In this document: positions 11,536-20,796 of the stretch, piece by piece | How the letters are laid out: each line of letters opens with the position of its first letter | Position numbering within the stretch: position 1 is the first letter of the stretch | Source: Campylobacter concisus | GTDB taxonomy: Bacteria > Campylobacterota > Campylobacteria > Campylobacterales > Campylobacteraceae | Reading direction: 5' to 3' | Assembly: GCA_002092835.1 (NCBI GenBank) | Contig: LVWL01000018.1 | Location: 372,001 to 436,000, forward strand | DNA length: 64,000 nucleotides | Notes under the pieces: generated by a model | The model's input: the letters and a program-made list of their open reading frames with translations, nothing else | What the model was told of the DNA's origin: nothing | Database searches by the model: none | Translations under genes and position numbers: made by a program

Positions 11536-13206
11536 ATGAAAAAGATGTTAGCAATTAGTGCTTTGGCAGCAACTGTACTGTCAGCTCAAGATGTTCCTTA
11601 TAGGATTTTTCTAGCTTCATTTGCACAAGATGATAATCAGGCTATAATCGACAGTGCTATTAATAAAGTTAATAGTAAAATTTCTGATAGTAGGCTGACC
11701 ACAGGTATCTATGAGGTTGGTGGACGAAAATTTTTATATATTGACACAACTCCAGTCTCTGAGGATGAAGCTAATAGTCTATTAGTTAAAGTTCAAAACG
11801 AATCAGGCTATAAAGATGCTTTAATGAGAGCAAAAGCACCTGTGGCTGATACTCAAGTAACAAAAAAATCTAATATAGAACAAGCTATATCAACTGAAGT
11901 AAAACCAGTAGCACAAGTTGATGATGGAGTTTTGACTTTAGATCAAGTTATAAAGACTATTTTAAATGAAAATCCAAGTTTAAAAGCTACAGAATTTAAC
12001 TATCTACAAGTTGGTAAAGATCTAAAAATAGCAAAAAATGCCTATTATCCAACACTTGACGCTGCTGCTAGAGTTGGATATGAGAAAAAACGCCTTGATG
12101 ATGGAGTTTCTACAAGAAGAGGAGATGGAAGAATTTCTGGCACATCTCTAACCTTAGTTGAAAATTTATACAATGGTGGTGCTGATAAAAATAGAATAAA
12201 TTCTCAAAGCGCAAGGCTTGATTCAGCTGCTTATTCAGTAGCACAAGCTGCAGATAGACTTACATTAAATGCTGCAAATGCTTACTTACAAGTTCTTCAA
12301 ACTAAGAGAATTTTAGACATCGAAGAAGAAAACGTAAAGAGTCATGAGGAAATTTATAGCCAAATTAAAGATAGAGCAAGATCAGGTTATGGCGTAGCTT
12401 CCGAAGAGAGACAAGCTGGATCGCGCTATACTCTAGCTCAATCAAACTATACAGCCGCTAAAAATAACTATGAAGATGCACTTTCTACATTTGAGAAATT
12501 ATATGGAAAAAAAGTTGCAGCTAAAAATTTAGTAATGCCTGAGTTTAGCCTTCCTTTGCCTAGCACAAAAGAAGCTGTTTATAACAAAGCAATTCTTTGC
12601 AATCCGTCACTTTTGGTTCAAAAATCAAATATTGCTATGGCAGAATCAGTTGTAAAAGAGAAAAATGCGCCATTCTTGCCAAAACTAGATCTTGTTGTAT
12701 CTGGCGCGTATGATCATTCAAATGTTTTATATGACAATTATGAAGAACAAACATTTGACGCACTTTTAAGACTAAACTATAACCTTTACAATAAAGGCAA
12801 TGATAAACTAGATAAAGAAAAAAGCCAGCTTGCTGTTCAACAAGAGCAACAAACTTTGGATAATCTTGTAAGAGAGCTTAAAGAATCTTTGGAATTTTCA
12901 TGGCAAAATTATGTTCTTAACCAAGAAAAAATGGGATATCTAAATCAACACGTTGAATATGCTAAAGCTACACTTGATGCTTATCAGGATGAATTTAGAA
13001 TCGGTCGTCGTGATCTTATAAACTTGCTTGATGCTGAAAATGAATATAACTCTGCATTAAAAGAGATTGCTACAACTGAGACAGCACTATCTTATGCGAA
13101 ATACAGACTATTAGATAATATGGGAATGATCTCAGATAGCTTTGAACCAGGTTTTGCCAAGAGATACATTCAAGGTGCTTGCAGCATTCAAAACGATTTA
13201 AGATAA
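11536..13206 (+). CDS. TolC-family outer-membrane channel of a type I secretion system, with an N-terminal SPOR-like extension
   Basis: A 556-residue exported protein with a signal peptide over residues 1-17. Residues about 20-95 look like a SPOR domain: they open with YRIFLASF and end in SGYKDALMRAK, a pattern close to the SPOR strand-helix repeat. A linker follows, then the TolC/OEP domain from about residue 135, with two long helical repeats and the NLLDAENEYNSALKE stretch near the C-terminus. It is the outer-membrane exit of the downstream ABC and HlyD proteins, as LapE/AggA is in Lap systems. The SPOR call is by pattern only. A hairpin with a T tract follows the stop. Confidence 0.9.
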   Translation: MKKMLAISALAATVLSAQDVPYRIFLASFAQDDNQAIIDSAINKVNSKISDSRLTTGIYEVGGRKFLYIDTTPVSEDEANSLLVKVQNESGYKDALMRAKAPVADTQVTKKSNIEQAISTEVKPVAQVDDGVLTLDQVIKTILNENPSLKATEFNYLQVGKDLKIAKNAYYPTLDAAARVGYEKKRLDDGVSTRRGDGRISGTSLTLVENLYNGGADKNRINSQSARLDSAAYSVAQAADRLTLNAANAYLQVLQTKRILDIEEENVKSHEEIYSQIKDRARSGYGVASEERQAGSRYTLAQSNYTAAKNNYEDALSTFEKLYGKKVAAKNLVMPEFSLPLPSTKEAVYNKAILCNPSLLVQKSNIAMAESVVKEKNAPFLPKLDLVVSGAYDHSNVLYDNYEEQTFDALLRLNYNLYNKGNDKLDKEKSQLAVQQEQQTLDNLVRELKESLEFSWQNYVLNQEKMGYLNQHVEYAKATLDAYQDEFRIGRRDLINLLDAENEYNSALKEIATTETALSYAKYRLLDNMGMISDSFEPGFAKRYIQGACSIQNDLR

Positions 13207-13225
13207 AAATGTAAAAGTAATGACC

Positions 13226-13880
13226 ATGAGGGTCAAGACAAATTTTTGGACGCTTATTGTAAGCGTCCTTTTTATTATTAGCAAGTGCTATTGGAGATTT
13301 TATAAAATCAACAACTATAGCAAAGGTAGCTAAAATTTATGGAGAAGATGCAAGAAGAAGAGCCTCTGCTCTAAATTCTTTAATGACTTCATTGCAAGAT
13401 GCAACTGAACAAGAGAAATTAATAAAAGTAAATGACTTTTTTAACTCTTTTAGATGGGTTGATGATATGCAGCTTTGGCACAAAAAGGATTATTGGGCTA
13501 CTAGAATGGAATTTATAGGAAAAGGTGCTGGTGACTGCGAAGACTACGTTATCGCAAAATATTTTACACTAAAGCAGCTAGGAATTCCAACTCAAAAATT
13601 ATACTTCACATATGTTAAAGCCTTAAGATACAATCAAGCTCATATGGTTTTAGCATACTACGATACACCAAAATCTATTCCATTAATTTTAGATAACATA
13701 AATGGTAAAATAAAAATCGCAACTCAAAGAACAGACCTTGTTCCGGTTTATAGTTTTAATGGTGATTCGCTATACTTGGCAAAACAAGAAGGTCTTGGTC
13801 AAGCAATACCAGGTGGAAATAAAAAACAAAATCCTAAGTGGATGGAACTAATAGATAGGATAGGAAAAGAGGATTTATGA
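13226..13880 (+). CDS. lapG: LapG-like periplasmic cysteine protease (BTLCP), with its signal peptide out of frame
   Basis: The body from 13281 to 13880 matches bacterial transglutaminase-like cysteine proteinases. The catalytic Cys is in GAGDCEDYVIAKY, the His in AHMVLAYY and the Asp in LILDNINGK; the segment YVKALRYNQAH is very LapG-like. LapG cuts giant adhesins off the cell surface when not held by LapD. The frame is open from 13263 but has no usual start codon before ATG 13383, which would remove the exported N-terminus. In another frame, ATG 13226 begins MRVKTNFWTLIVSVL. Removing one T from the T5 at 13269-13273 joins it to LLLASAIGDFIK, a good signal peptide. Either this is a sequence error or a real shift. 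It overlaps lapD by ATGA. Confidence 0.82.
13248..13273 (+). terminator. terminator-shaped hairpin after the TolC gene, inside the lapG signal peptide region
   Basis: A perfect 9-base inverted repeat, GGACGCTTA at 13248-13256 and TAAGCGTCC at 13260-13268, is separated by TTG and followed by five Ts. This is a standard Rho-independent terminator shape. It sits 42 bases past the TolC-like stop but within the reconstructed lapG signal sequence. It may terminate or attenuate transcription into lapG, lapD and the ABC/HlyD genes. Confidence 0.7.
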
Positions 13881-15826
13881 CGCTATTTAAACAAATTATG
13901 ATCGCCGTGATAACTTTTGGTATCATGATTTTTATGGCTGTTGGCTACTTAAATTTTAAGAGCCTAAATGGATATATTAATGACCAGCTTGGTGAAAACG
14001 CAAGACATACAGCAAATTCGCTTGGACTTGCTTTAAAGCCTATTATTGATCCAGATGACATGTCCTTGGCTCAAACAATGATAAATTCTATGTTTGACAG
14101 TGGCAGATACAAGCTTATCAAGCTTGAAGATGTCGATGGTAAGGTTCTTATTGAAAATTCTCAACAAACTGTTGTTAAAGATATTCCCGAGTGGTTTTAC
14201 AAAATAGCCAAGTTCGAAGCGCCAATAGCAGATAGCGAGATTATGACTGGCTGGGCAAAATTTGGCACGCTTTATGTTCAAGGTAGCACCGCACTTGCCT
14301 ACAATGAGCTTTATACTAACTCAAAAAATATTTTTAATTTTCTTCTTCTAATGATAATTGTCACTCTTGTGGTGGCATATTTTGCTCTAAAAGCTATTTT
14401 TAGACCGCTTATGAAGGTTCAAGATCAGGCTGAGGCCATACTTGATAATAAATTTATTATTCAAAAAAGAATTCCATTTACAGCCGATCTTAAAAAAATG
14501 GTTCTAGCTATGAACTCTATGGTTAGTAAGGTAAAAGACATTTTTGAGAGAGAGGCGGCCACACTCAGTAAATATCAAGAGCTTTTATATAAAGATACAA
14601 TGAGCGGTGCTAATAACAGAAGATTTTTTCAAACTAAATTTAGTGAGTATCTAGCAAGTGAAGAATATTCAAGTGGTGTTACTCTACTTGTTAGTTTTAA
14701 AGATCTAATAAATTTAAAAAGTACGCTTGGTTTTGAAAAATGGCAAAGCGTTATAATGAAAATAGCTCAAATTTTACAAGAGAAATCAATTCATAATGAT
14801 AAAAATGCGATTGTTGCAAGGCTTAACGATAATGATTTCATTGTACTTTCGTATGGTAGAAATTCGTCAAATTTCTTGGCTCTATGTGATGAAATTATGA
14901 ACGAGTTTAAAAAGCTTTATGCAAATTTTGCACTAAATGATAGCGAGTATCCAGTAAATGCTGCGATAGTTGAGTATTCACCAAATTCTGATATCAAGAC
15001 ACTTCTTACTTCAGCCGACGTTACATTGGCTAGCTCAAGACTTGCTGGAAGCTTTACGTATAAGGTATTTAATGAAAATCAAAATGCTTTAGTGATTGGT
15101 AAAGAGAAGTATAAAGAGCTTATTTTTGACTCAATAAAAGAAGATGAATTTAAATTTGCAGCTCAAAAAGTGATTGATCTTAATTCAAATTTTGAGCAGT
15201 ATGAGCTTTATTTGAGGCTTGTTGATAAAGATGGCGTATGGCGTATGGCCTCATATTTCATGCCGATGGTAAATGAGTTAAATTTAGGCGCGATGCTTGA
15301 TCTTCATATCTTAAATAGGGTAGCTAGAATTTTACCGGAGAATATCTTACCAAGTGGCAACTTGGCCATAAATTTGGGCAAAGAGATATTAAACTCAGAT
15401 GAAAATTTTTCAAAACTCGAAGCTACACTTAAAAAGATAAGTCAGATTTCGAAATATAAAAACTATATAGAAATTCCAAATAAAGACGATATTAGCATAG
15501 AAAGTATAGTTAAGCTTACTAAAAAATTAAAAGAACTTGGCTTTGGATTTGGTTTTGACCACTTCGAGCTTAACGCAAAAGGTATTGAGAAACTAAAAGA
15601 ATTTAACCCTGATTATGTAAAAATTCAGTCAAATGTTTTGATTGACTTCTTAAGTGATAAGTCAGGAGTAAACACAAAACAATCACTTGATGTTGTTTTA
15701 AGTTCAAAAGACATCATTTTGATTGCAATCGGCGTTGAAGGCGAAGAGCAGAAGAAAAAGTTAATCGATCTTGGCATTAAAAATATGCAAGGAATTTATA
15801 TAGATGAAATTAAGAACATTGGATGA
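13877..15826 (+). CDS. lapD: LapD-like inner-membrane receptor with degenerate GGDEF and EAL domains
   Basis: A 649-residue protein. Membrane helices at about 7-26 and 153-172 enclose a periplasmic LapD/MoxY-type domain, followed by a HAMP linker (173-225), a GGDEF-like domain (about 235-400) and an EAL-like domain (about 410-649). A tryptophan at about residue 126 (TGWAKFGTLYV) matches the LapD residue known to hold LapG. The GGDEF signature is NDNDF (317-321), and the EAL domain lacks the EAL, DDFG and KID motifs (FDHFEL and VKIQ are present instead), so neither enzyme activity is expected. LapD binds c-di-GMP with its EAL domain to sequester LapG; whether this copy still binds it is open. 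Confidence 0.88.
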   Translation: MTLFKQIMIAVITFGIMIFMAVGYLNFKSLNGYINDQLGENARHTANSLGLALKPIIDPDDMSLAQTMINSMFDSGRYKLIKLEDVDGKVLIENSQQTVVKDIPEWFYKIAKFEAPIADSEIMTGWAKFGTLYVQGSTALAYNELYTNSKNIFNFLLLMIIVTLVVAYFALKAIFRPLMKVQDQAEAILDNKFIIQKRIPFTADLKKMVLAMNSMVSKVKDIFEREAATLSKYQELLYKDTMSGANNRRFFQTKFSEYLASEEYSSGVTLLVSFKDLINLKSTLGFEKWQSVIMKIAQILQEKSIHNDKNAIVARLNDNDFIVLSYGRNSSNFLALCDEIMNEFKKLYANFALNDSEYPVNAAIVEYSPNSDIKTLLTSADVTLASSRLAGSFTYKVFNENQNALVIGKEKYKELIFDSIKEDEFKFAAQKVIDLNSNFEQYELYLRLVDKDGVWRMASYFMPMVNELNLGAMLDLHILNRVARILPENILPSGNLAINLGKEILNSDENFSKLEATLKKISQISKYKNYIEIPNKDDISIESIVKLTKKLKELGFGFGFDHFELNAKGIEKLKEFNPDYVKIQSNVLIDFLSDKSGVNTKQSLDVVLSSKDIILIAIGVEGEEQKKKLIDLGIKNMQGIYIDEIKNIG

Positions 15827-15829
15827 TAG

Positions 15830-17968
15830 ATGCATAGTGATAAGATAAAAGATGAACTGCTTCAATGTTTGGTTATTTTTACCAAGCTTCATAATAATCC
15901 ATACAGTGCCGATGCTTTAACTATTGGCTTGCCAGTAAAAGATGGCGATGAGATTGAGCTTTTTTCACTTAAAAGCTCAAGATCTTTATTTTCTCGTGCT
16001 GCTTCTCGTGCTGGTTTTGCTTCTACCCTTGTAAGAAAAGATCTTGAGCAAATCTCTCCTTTAGTTTTACCTTGCATTTTAATGCTTAGAGGCAAAAAAG
16101 CTTGCATCTTGCAATCTTTTAGTAAAGATAAAAAGACAGCAAATATCATAACGCCAGAACTTTCAACTGGTACTAGCACGATAGAAATAAGTAAATTAAA
16201 AGAAGAATATTTAGGCTATGCATACTATCTAAAGCGCGAGTTTGTTCCAGAGGATACTAGCTCAACAAAGCTAATTGATGCGGGCAATGACCACTGGTTT
16301 TGGGGAACTCTAAAACGTTCAAAAAAGATTTATTTTGATGTTGTTCTTGCAAGTTTTATTATAAATTTATTTGTTCTTGCTAGTCCGCTTTTTACGATGA
16401 ACGTATATGACCGTGTCGTGCCAAATAATGCGGTTGAGACACTTTGGGTCTTGGCACTTGGTGTAAGTGTAGTTTATGGCATAGATCTTTTTTTAAAATT
16501 TGTAAGATCATATTTTCTTGAGATTGCTGGCAAAAAGAGTGACATCATAATGAGCTCTATTTTATTTGAGCGCGTTATGGATATGAAATTTAGCAATAAA
16601 CCAAAATCTGTTGGCTCATTCGCTAGTAATCTAAAAGAGTTTGATACGGTTAGAAATTTCTTCTCGTCAGCCTCATTGGCAGCCATTGTCGATCTTCCAT
16701 TTGCGATCATTTTCTTGATAGTTACTTATTTTATAGGAAGCTATATCGTACTCGTGCCAATTGTTATTATGATAGCTATTTTGTGTTATACATTTTTTAT
16801 AAAAGATCCACTTCAAAATGCTATTAAGAGTACATTTGAGGCTTCGGCTATAAAAAATGGAATTTTGATAGAGAGTCTTAGTAGTCTTGAGACCATCAAA
16901 ACTCTTGGTGCTAGCGGACATATACAGTGGAACTGGGAAGAGGCAACCGGTGAAATAGCAAATAGAAGCATTAAATCAAAAATTATCACAACTTCGATAA
17001 CCACTGTTACATCTTTTTTAGTGCAATTAAATACTATTGCCATCATTGTTCTTGGCGTCTATATGATACAAGATACGCATCTTACAATGGGTGGTCTTAT
17101 CGCTGCGGTTATGCTTAGCTCTCGTGCTATCGCTCCTATGGGACAGGTGGCTTCACTAGCTGCAAATTTTGAGCAGACAAAAACAGCCTATCAAAGTCTT
17201 AGTAAGATTATGCAAATGCCTGTTGAAAGGCCAGAAGGTAAAAAATTTGTTAGAAGAAATTCTTTTGATGGAAAGATCGAGTTTAAAAATGTAAGTTTTA
17301 CATATCCAGATACCACAAAAGGTTCGCTTGATAGGATAAATTTTGTTATTCAGCCAGGTGAAAAAGTTGGCATTATAGGCAAAAATGGCTCCGGAAAAAC
17401 TACTTTACAAAAGCTCATTTTGGGACTTTACTCACCAACCGAAGGCTCAGTACTAATCGATGGTATTGATATTAATCAAATCGATCCAGCCGATCTTAGG
17501 CGAAACATCGGCTACGTTCCGCAAGATGTTGTGCTTTTTAAAGGAACGGTTAGAGAAAATATTGTTCAAAAAGCACCATATGTTGATGATATTCAGATTA
17601 TAAAAGCAGCTAAAGTAAGCGGAGTTGATGAATATGTAAATGCTCATCCGCTTGGATTTGACATGCCAGTTTTTGAAAGAGGCGATGGCATAAGTGGTGG
17701 GCAGCGTCAAAGCATAGCTGTGGCTAGGGCATTTTTGCTAGATAGTCCTATTATTTTGCTTGATGAGCCAACAAATTCTCTTGATAATACAGTTGAAAAT
17801 AAGTTAAAAATAAATTTAAAGACAAATACAGCAAATAAAACGATGCTGCTTGTTACACATAGGATGTCGATGCTAGATCTTGTTGATAGACTTATAGTTA
17901 TGGACAATGGCAAAATTTTATTGGACGGACCAAGAGATGAAGTTTTAGCAAGACTTAGTGGGAAGTGA
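15830..17968 (+). CDS. lapB: type I secretion ABC transporter/ATPase (LapB type)
   Basis: A 712-residue inner-membrane exporter. The N-terminal ~140 residues form a C39-peptidase-like domain (QCLVIFTKLHNNPYSADALT), of the kind that binds the substrate rather than cutting a leader. Five to six membrane helices lie at about 165-430. The ATPase has Walker A GKNGSGKTT near residue 517, signature SGGQRQS near 622 and Walker B IILLDEPTNSLD. In Lap systems this pump moves a giant RTX adhesin through the HlyD and TolC partners. It starts 3 bases after lapD and its stop touches the HlyD gene. Confidence 0.93.
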   Translation: MHSDKIKDELLQCLVIFTKLHNNPYSADALTIGLPVKDGDEIELFSLKSSRSLFSRAASRAGFASTLVRKDLEQISPLVLPCILMLRGKKACILQSFSKDKKTANIITPELSTGTSTIEISKLKEEYLGYAYYLKREFVPEDTSSTKLIDAGNDHWFWGTLKRSKKIYFDVVLASFIINLFVLASPLFTMNVYDRVVPNNAVETLWVLALGVSVVYGIDLFLKFVRSYFLEIAGKKSDIIMSSILFERVMDMKFSNKPKSVGSFASNLKEFDTVRNFFSSASLAAIVDLPFAIIFLIVTYFIGSYIVLVPIVIMIAILCYTFFIKDPLQNAIKSTFEASAIKNGILIESLSSLETIKTLGASGHIQWNWEEATGEIANRSIKSKIITTSITTVTSFLVQLNTIAIIVLGVYMIQDTHLTMGGLIAAVMLSSRAIAPMGQVASLAANFEQTKTAYQSLSKIMQMPVERPEGKKFVRRNSFDGKIEFKNVSFTYPDTTKGSLDRINFVIQPGEKVGIIGKNGSGKTTLQKLILGLYSPTEGSVLIDGIDINQIDPADLRRNIGYVPQDVVLFKGTVRENIVQKAPYVDDIQIIKAAKVSGVDEYVNAHPLGFDMPVFERGDGISGGQRQSIAVARAFLLDSPIILLDEPTNSLDNTVENKLKINLKTNTANKTMLLVTHRMSMLDLVDRLIVMDNGKILLDGPRDEVLARLSGK

Positions 17969-17970
17969 TC

Positions 17971-19437
17971 ATGCAAGAAGATATCAAGAATAAACAAAAT
18001 GAAAATCCAAAAAATGAAAAAAGATTAATTTCTGAAAATAACATAAAAGAACAAGAGGAAGCTAGTAATAAAATTTTAAATAGTGTAGATGACATAAAGT
18101 CTAATCTTCAAACAAAAAATTATGATGCTTATGATTTGAAATTTATGTCAAGTCTTTCAGAAGCGGTTTTGGCAAAGGCTCCATCGACTTCAAAAAAGAT
18201 ACTTTATGCAGTTAGTATAACTGTATTTTGGCTTCTTGTTTGGGCCTCTTGGGCACAAATAGATGAGATCACAAGAGGCAGTGGTAAAATCATCCCGTCT
18301 GGAAAAAACCAAGCGATACAAAATCTTGAAGGCGGTATAGTCGATCAAATTTTTGTAAAAGAGGGTGACGAAGTCAAGAAAGATCAAATTCTAATAAGGC
18401 TAGATAATAAAAATTTTACGAGTAGTTATGGCGAGTCAAAACTAAGACTTGATGAACTTCAAGCAAAATTTATGAGACTTGATGCTGAGGCAAATGATCA
18501 GGAATTCGACTACGACGAAGCTAGAGATGCGAACAATAGTAAAGCCATAAGATATGAGCTAAGTTTGCATAATTCAAATATTGATCACTTAAATGAGCAA
18601 ATAGGAATTTTAACAGAGCAAATTCATCAACGCCAGAGTGAATTAGTCGAACTAAAAAATAAAATTTCTCAAACTCAAAATAGCTATAATCTTGTTCTAA
18701 AAGAAAAGGCCATTATGGAGCCAATCTTTAAAAAAGGTCTTGTTAGTGAGGTTGAATACATCCAGCTTCAAAGACGTGTAAATGATCTAAGAGGCGAGCT
18801 CGATGCTGCTGTTCTTGCTGTGCCAAGAGTTGAATCAACTATAAAAGAAGCGAAAAATAAGATCGAAGAAGCAAAACTTGCTTTTAAAAACAATGCAAAA
18901 AAAGAGCTAAATGAAGTTTCAGCAGAGATCGCAAGGATAAATGAATCACAAATCAGTCTAAGCGATAGAGTAGAAAGAACATATGTAAGATCTCCAGTAA
19001 ATGGTATCGTCAGCAAGATGATGGTTCATACAGTATCAGGAGTTATCAAGCCTGGTGAAAATATTGCCGAGATCGTTCCTCTTGAGGATAAATTGGTTGC
19101 TGAAGTAAAAGTAAAACCGGCTGATGTTGCATTTTTGAGGCCTGGGCTTGATACGATGGTTAAATTTACGGCCTATGATTTTAGTATTTACGGTGGTTTA
19201 AAAGGCAAAGTAACGCAGATTAGTGCCGATACGGAGACTAATGAAAAAACTGGCGAGAGCTATTATTTGGTCAGGATAGAAACTGAGAAAAATTATCTTG
19301 GTAGCGAAAAAAAACCGCTTAGAATAAAAGTTGGTATGATAGTCTCAGCTGATATCATTACCGGTAAAAAGACAATACTTGATTATTTATTAAAGCCTAT
19401 TTTAAAGGCAAAGCAAAATGCCTTAACGGAGAGGTAA
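17971..19437 (+). CDS. lapC: HlyD-family membrane fusion protein of the type I secretion system (LapC type)
   Basis: About 488 residues. A charged cytoplasmic N-terminus of about 70 residues (Asn/Lys/Glu rich) precedes a single membrane helix at about 75-93. Then come a lipoyl half-motif (GKIIPSGKNQAIQNLEGGIV), long coiled-coil helices (about 165-320) and the second lipoyl half plus beta barrel (YVRSPVNGIVSKM onward). It bridges the ABC pump to the TolC channel. ATG 17971 is chosen because GGGAAG lies at proper spacing; GTG 17965, overlapping the lapB stop, is the alternative. It overlaps the next gene by one base. Confidence 0.92.
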   Translation: MQEDIKNKQNENPKNEKRLISENNIKEQEEASNKILNSVDDIKSNLQTKNYDAYDLKFMSSLSEAVLAKAPSTSKKILYAVSITVFWLLVWASWAQIDEITRGSGKIIPSGKNQAIQNLEGGIVDQIFVKEGDEVKKDQILIRLDNKNFTSSYGESKLRLDELQAKFMRLDAEANDQEFDYDEARDANNSKAIRYELSLHNSNIDHLNEQIGILTEQIHQRQSELVELKNKISQTQNSYNLVLKEKAIMEPIFKKGLVSEVEYIQLQRRVNDLRGELDAAVLAVPRVESTIKEAKNKIEEAKLAFKNNAKKELNEVSAEIARINESQISLSDRVERTYVRSPVNGIVSKMMVHTVSGVIKPGENIAEIVPLEDKLVAEVKVKPADVAFLRPGLDTMVKFTAYDFSIYGGLKGKVTQISADTETNEKTGESYYLVRIETEKNYLGSEKKPLRIKVGMIVSADIITGKKTILDYLLKPILKAKQNALTER

Positions 19438-19928
19438 TGGGCAAAATCGCTTTTTATGATAAGAAATTTGGTGAATATGAGATCGAAAAATTTCAAAATT
19501 TACAAAATTTCTATCTCATAAAAGATGATCATTGCTGCGATATAGTTAATGATGAAATTGAACGATTTAAATTTAGTGATTGTGAAATAGAATTTTTACA
19601 ATTAGTAGATGTTGCTAGTAGACATAAAAAGCTATTTGAAAATCTAAAAATTTATGATGATATAGTAAGAAGTATTAAAATTTTAATAAAAGGCTATGAC
19701 CAGAGTTTGGATAAATTTGACTTTGATCCTGGAATTTTAAATTTAAATACTCCTTATAAATATGCTATATCACAAGATTTTTTTGAAATGACTATTTTTT
19801 TAGAAGAAAAATCCTCAGTGGTTACTAAATTTTTCTCATCAATAGATTACAAGATACGCAAAAACGGCGAAAGTCGTCACGTAGAATTTTTTATAAATAA
19901 TAAAAAAATTTATGAAAGAATCATATAA
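19437..19928 (+). CDS. unknown cytoplasmic protein coupled to the type I secretion genes
   Basis: A 163-residue protein with no signal peptide or membrane helix. It is rich in Phe, Asp, Lys and Ile, and its cysteines are CC near residue 33 and one in FSDCEIEF. The ATG at 19437 overlaps the lapC stop (TAATG), so it is almost certainly co-translated with the exporter. The second half (IDYKIRKNGESRHVEFFINNKKIYERII) looks like a beta-rich small domain, perhaps a degenerate PilZ- or FHA-like fold, but I do not recognise it. An accessory or regulatory role in adhesin export is inferred from position only. Confidence 0.7.
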   Translation: MGKIAFYDKKFGEYEIEKFQNLQNFYLIKDDHCCDIVNDEIERFKFSDCEIEFLQLVDVASRHKKLFENLKIYDDIVRSIKILIKGYDQSLDKFDFDPGILNLNTPYKYAISQDFFEMTIFLEEKSSVVTKFFSSIDYKIRKNGESRHVEFFINNKKIYERII

Positions 19929-19946
19929 ATAATCCAAGGAAAGGTA

Positions 19947-20585
19947 ATGCAAGTTATTTTATTTACACAAAATAGTGCATTAAACAATATTTGGAGAAGC
20001 TATTTTACTGGCAATAGCGATGTAAAATTTATACATAATAGAAAAGAGTTTTTTTCTCATATAAATGATGATGTTGATATTATAGGCATTGATATTGATG
20101 TTTTTAAAGATAATATTGATGATGTTATAAAAAATATAATTGAAAAATCACCAAATATAAAAATACTCATACTCTCAAATAGGCCAACGATAAACGAAGG
20201 CAAGCATCTGCTTACGCTTGGAGTCAAGGGCTATGCAAATTCTCACATGAGAAAGACACACTTTGAAGATGCTTTTGAGGCTATTTTTAATGGAAATATA
20301 TGGCTTTACCAAGAATTTGTTCAGGCAATGATTAGTGAGCTAACCGGCTCATATATTAATAGTGAAAGTGAAAAGGCAGATAAAAGGACTGACCTCTCTG
20401 AGCTTAGTTTAAGGGAAAGAGAAATTGCAGATTTGATCTATCAGGGTCTAACAAATAATGAAATTTCAGAAAAAACAGGCATTACACTAAGAACAGTCAA
20501 AGCACATACAAGCTCGATTTATAGTAAGCTAAATGTAAAGGATAGAATAGGGCTTGTGCTTTTAATGAAGCAGCTTGACGCATAA
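19947..20585 (+). CDS. LuxR/NarL-type response regulator
   Basis: A 212-residue protein. The N-terminal ~120 residues are a receiver-like domain with the acidic strand end GIDIDVF near residue 48 and the downstream segment ILILSNRPTINEG. The lysine usually found near residue 100 is not obvious (YANSHMRKTHFED), so phosphorylation is uncertain. The C-terminal LuxR helix-turn-helix is clear: LSLREREIADLIYQGLTNNE then TVKAHTSSIYSKL. It starts 18 bases after the unknown gene and ends the secretion block. It probably regulates this block or its adhesin; no cognate kinase is in the window. Confidence 0.88.
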   Translation: MQVILFTQNSALNNIWRSYFTGNSDVKFIHNRKEFFSHINDDVDIIGIDIDVFKDNIDDVIKNIIEKSPNIKILILSNRPTINEGKHLLTLGVKGYANSHMRKTHFEDAFEAIFNGNIWLYQEFVQAMISELTGSYINSESEKADKRTDLSELSLREREIADLIYQGLTNNEISEKTGITLRTVKAHTSSIYSKLNVKDRIGLVLLMKQLDA

Positions 20586-20796
20586 AATCTTGATTTATTT
20601 TTGTGAGAAATTTAAGACTCTTCTTTAAAAACTATTAAATTTTTATACATGTGCCCATAAAGAAATACATACACAACTTTTACTGGCTGAAGAATAAAAT
20701 AAATATAAAATTTTCAAATAAAAAATGATTTGCTAAAATCTTAAATAAAAAAATTCTAGCAAATTTATTAATAGCCGAGATAAGAAATCAAAAACT

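Noticed and set aside
13383..13880. LapG-like protein as a complete cytoplasmic protein starting at 13383
   Set aside because: Coding similarity extends upstream of 13383 in the same frame and the family needs export, so this ATG is internal.
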